Shown here: positions 63,511 to 64,000 of the stretch, piece by piece
Layout of the letters: each line of letters opens with the position of its first letter
Position numbering within the stretch: position 1 is the first letter of the stretch
Assembly: GCA_000156115.1 (NCBI GenBank)
Contig: DS995276.1
Location: 2,241,719 to 2,305,718 of the forward strand
Source: Rhodobacteraceae bacterium HTCC2083
Lineage (GTDB): Bacteria; Pseudomonadota; Alphaproteobacteria; Rhodobacterales; Rhodobacteraceae
DNA length: 64,000 nt
Reading direction: 5' to 3'
Made by a program: the position numbers and the translations under genes
The notes under the pieces: model-generated
What the model was told of the DNA's origin: nothing
The model's input: the letters and a program-made list of their open reading frames with translations, nothing else
Database searches by the model: none

Positions 63511-64000
63511 TCATGCCATGCCTCCTACGTTCTCCTGACGGAATTCGGTGCCATCCGTCCACATCCTGTGGAGCAAGACGGCGAGTTTGCGGGCGACGGC
63601 AACAACAGCGCGACGACGCCCTTTGGTGCGCACCAGACGCATGCCCCATGACTTGATCTGGGACCCCGCCATCGTACGCATAAGCAAAGCGTTGGCTGCA
63701 GCGTACAAAGTTGCGCGTACATCTCGATCCCCAGCTTTCGATATGCGGCCAGGATTGTCATGTTCACCAGACTGGTAGCGTCGCGGTGTCAGACCAAAAT
63801 GCGCACCAACAGTCCGTGACCGTTTGAAGCGCGTCGGATCATCGACAGCCGCTTTGAAGGTGAGAGATGCAATTGGTCCGACGCCTGGCACCGTCATCAT
63901 CCGCATGCAAACCTCATCTTGGCTGGCGGCGCGTTTGACCCTGCGATCTAGCTCCAAAAAGTGTTCGTACAGGGCGACGCGTGCATCCAACAGCGGCACC
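63511..64000 (-). mobile_element. IS110-family transposase, partial (C-terminal part; N-terminus beyond right edge)
   Basis: The 162 visible residues are the C-terminal Transposase_20 region of an IS110/IS1111-type element: MMTVPGVGPIASLTFKAA, the TVGAHFGLTPRRYQSGEHDNPGRISKAGDRDVRATLYAAAN block with the helix-hairpin-helix fold, and VAVARKLAVLLHRMW. The N-terminal DEDD catalytic domain would lie to the right of the window. The frame is open to the window edge. IS110 elements lack terminal inverted repeats, so the boundary cannot be set by eye. Confidence 0.9.

Noticed and set aside
63274-63651. 125-residue plus-strand frame near the right edge
   Set aside because: It is antisense to the IS110 transposase at its 3' half, and the 5' half has no family resemblance.
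1-64000. tRNA, rRNA and CRISPR arrays
   Set aside because: The gene-free intervals were scanned by eye for T-loop and repeat-spacer patterns; none was found, apart from the protein-coding 75-bp repeats.

Overview
The window looks like the chromosome of a marine alphaproteobacterium of the Rhodobacterales (Roseobacter group). The basis is gene content and protein similarity recalled from memory: TRAP transporters of two kinds, a Hint-domain RTX protein, a CarD regulator, a SUV3-type helicase, a bufferin operon, and an LH2 (puc) antenna operon. GC content looks moderate for the group. I found no rRNA, tRNA or CRISPR array.

Layout. 0-2.1 kb: the two membrane subunits of a DctQM TRAP transporter whose binding protein lies off the left edge. 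2.1-5 kb: glpK, thyA and folA. 5-8.6 kb: a small secreted protein interrupted at a G8 tract, a cold-shock protein, an ArsC-like protein, and a bufferin (bufABC plus DoxX) operon with a hairpin between precursor and enzyme genes. 8.8-15.5 kb: thrS, several alpha/beta hydrolases, an M15-like protein and an SDR. 15.5-21.3 kb (minus strand): PepF, the DNA-damage-associated ATP-dependent ligase with its exonuclease partner, a lysophospholipase-like hydrolase and an SCP2 protein. 21.4-26.3 kb (plus): TPR protein, SUV3-like helicase, S4 protein, 7Fe ferredoxin, CarD. 26.4-37.3 kb: cobS/cobT, a CPA2 antiporter, an Lrp regulator, an 860-residue PilM/GspC-like protein, SIMPL, MetY, a glycosyltransferase-like protein and a secreted protein.

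37.3-40.8 kb is the most unusual part: a puc operon for a peripheral light-harvesting complex. pucB has its Shine-Dalgarno site placed in front of ATA instead of ATG. PucA carries the Phe44-Leu45 pair of blue-shifted LH3-type antennae and a ~65-residue C-terminal extension. pucC is split by what looks like a one-base deletion, although an ATGA overlap could couple the halves. A coupled downstream gene encodes a tandem 25-residue-repeat protein that I do not recognise. Its repeat array continues in phase past a TAA stop sitting exactly where the other copies have a Lys codon. The operon is either an eroding antenna locus or an undescribed variant.

41.6-47 kb: a TAXI-type TRAP transporter and an RTX/PA14/Hint protein bracketed by two imperfect direct repeats of ~115 bp. 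47.2-63 kb: a large amine-catabolism locus. A seven-gene minus-strand operon (M20 deacetylase, TMADH-family flavoprotein, LysR, PuuC-like aldehyde dehydrogenase, DUF1028, RidA, FMO-like oxidase) is divergent from a plus-strand operon (PotABCD-type ABC importer, acetylpolyamine deacetylase, amidase, carbon-nitrogen hydrolase). Together they suggest import, deacetylation/demethylation, oxidation and amide hydrolysis of polyamines or related N-substituted amines. The right edge cuts an IS110-family transposase.
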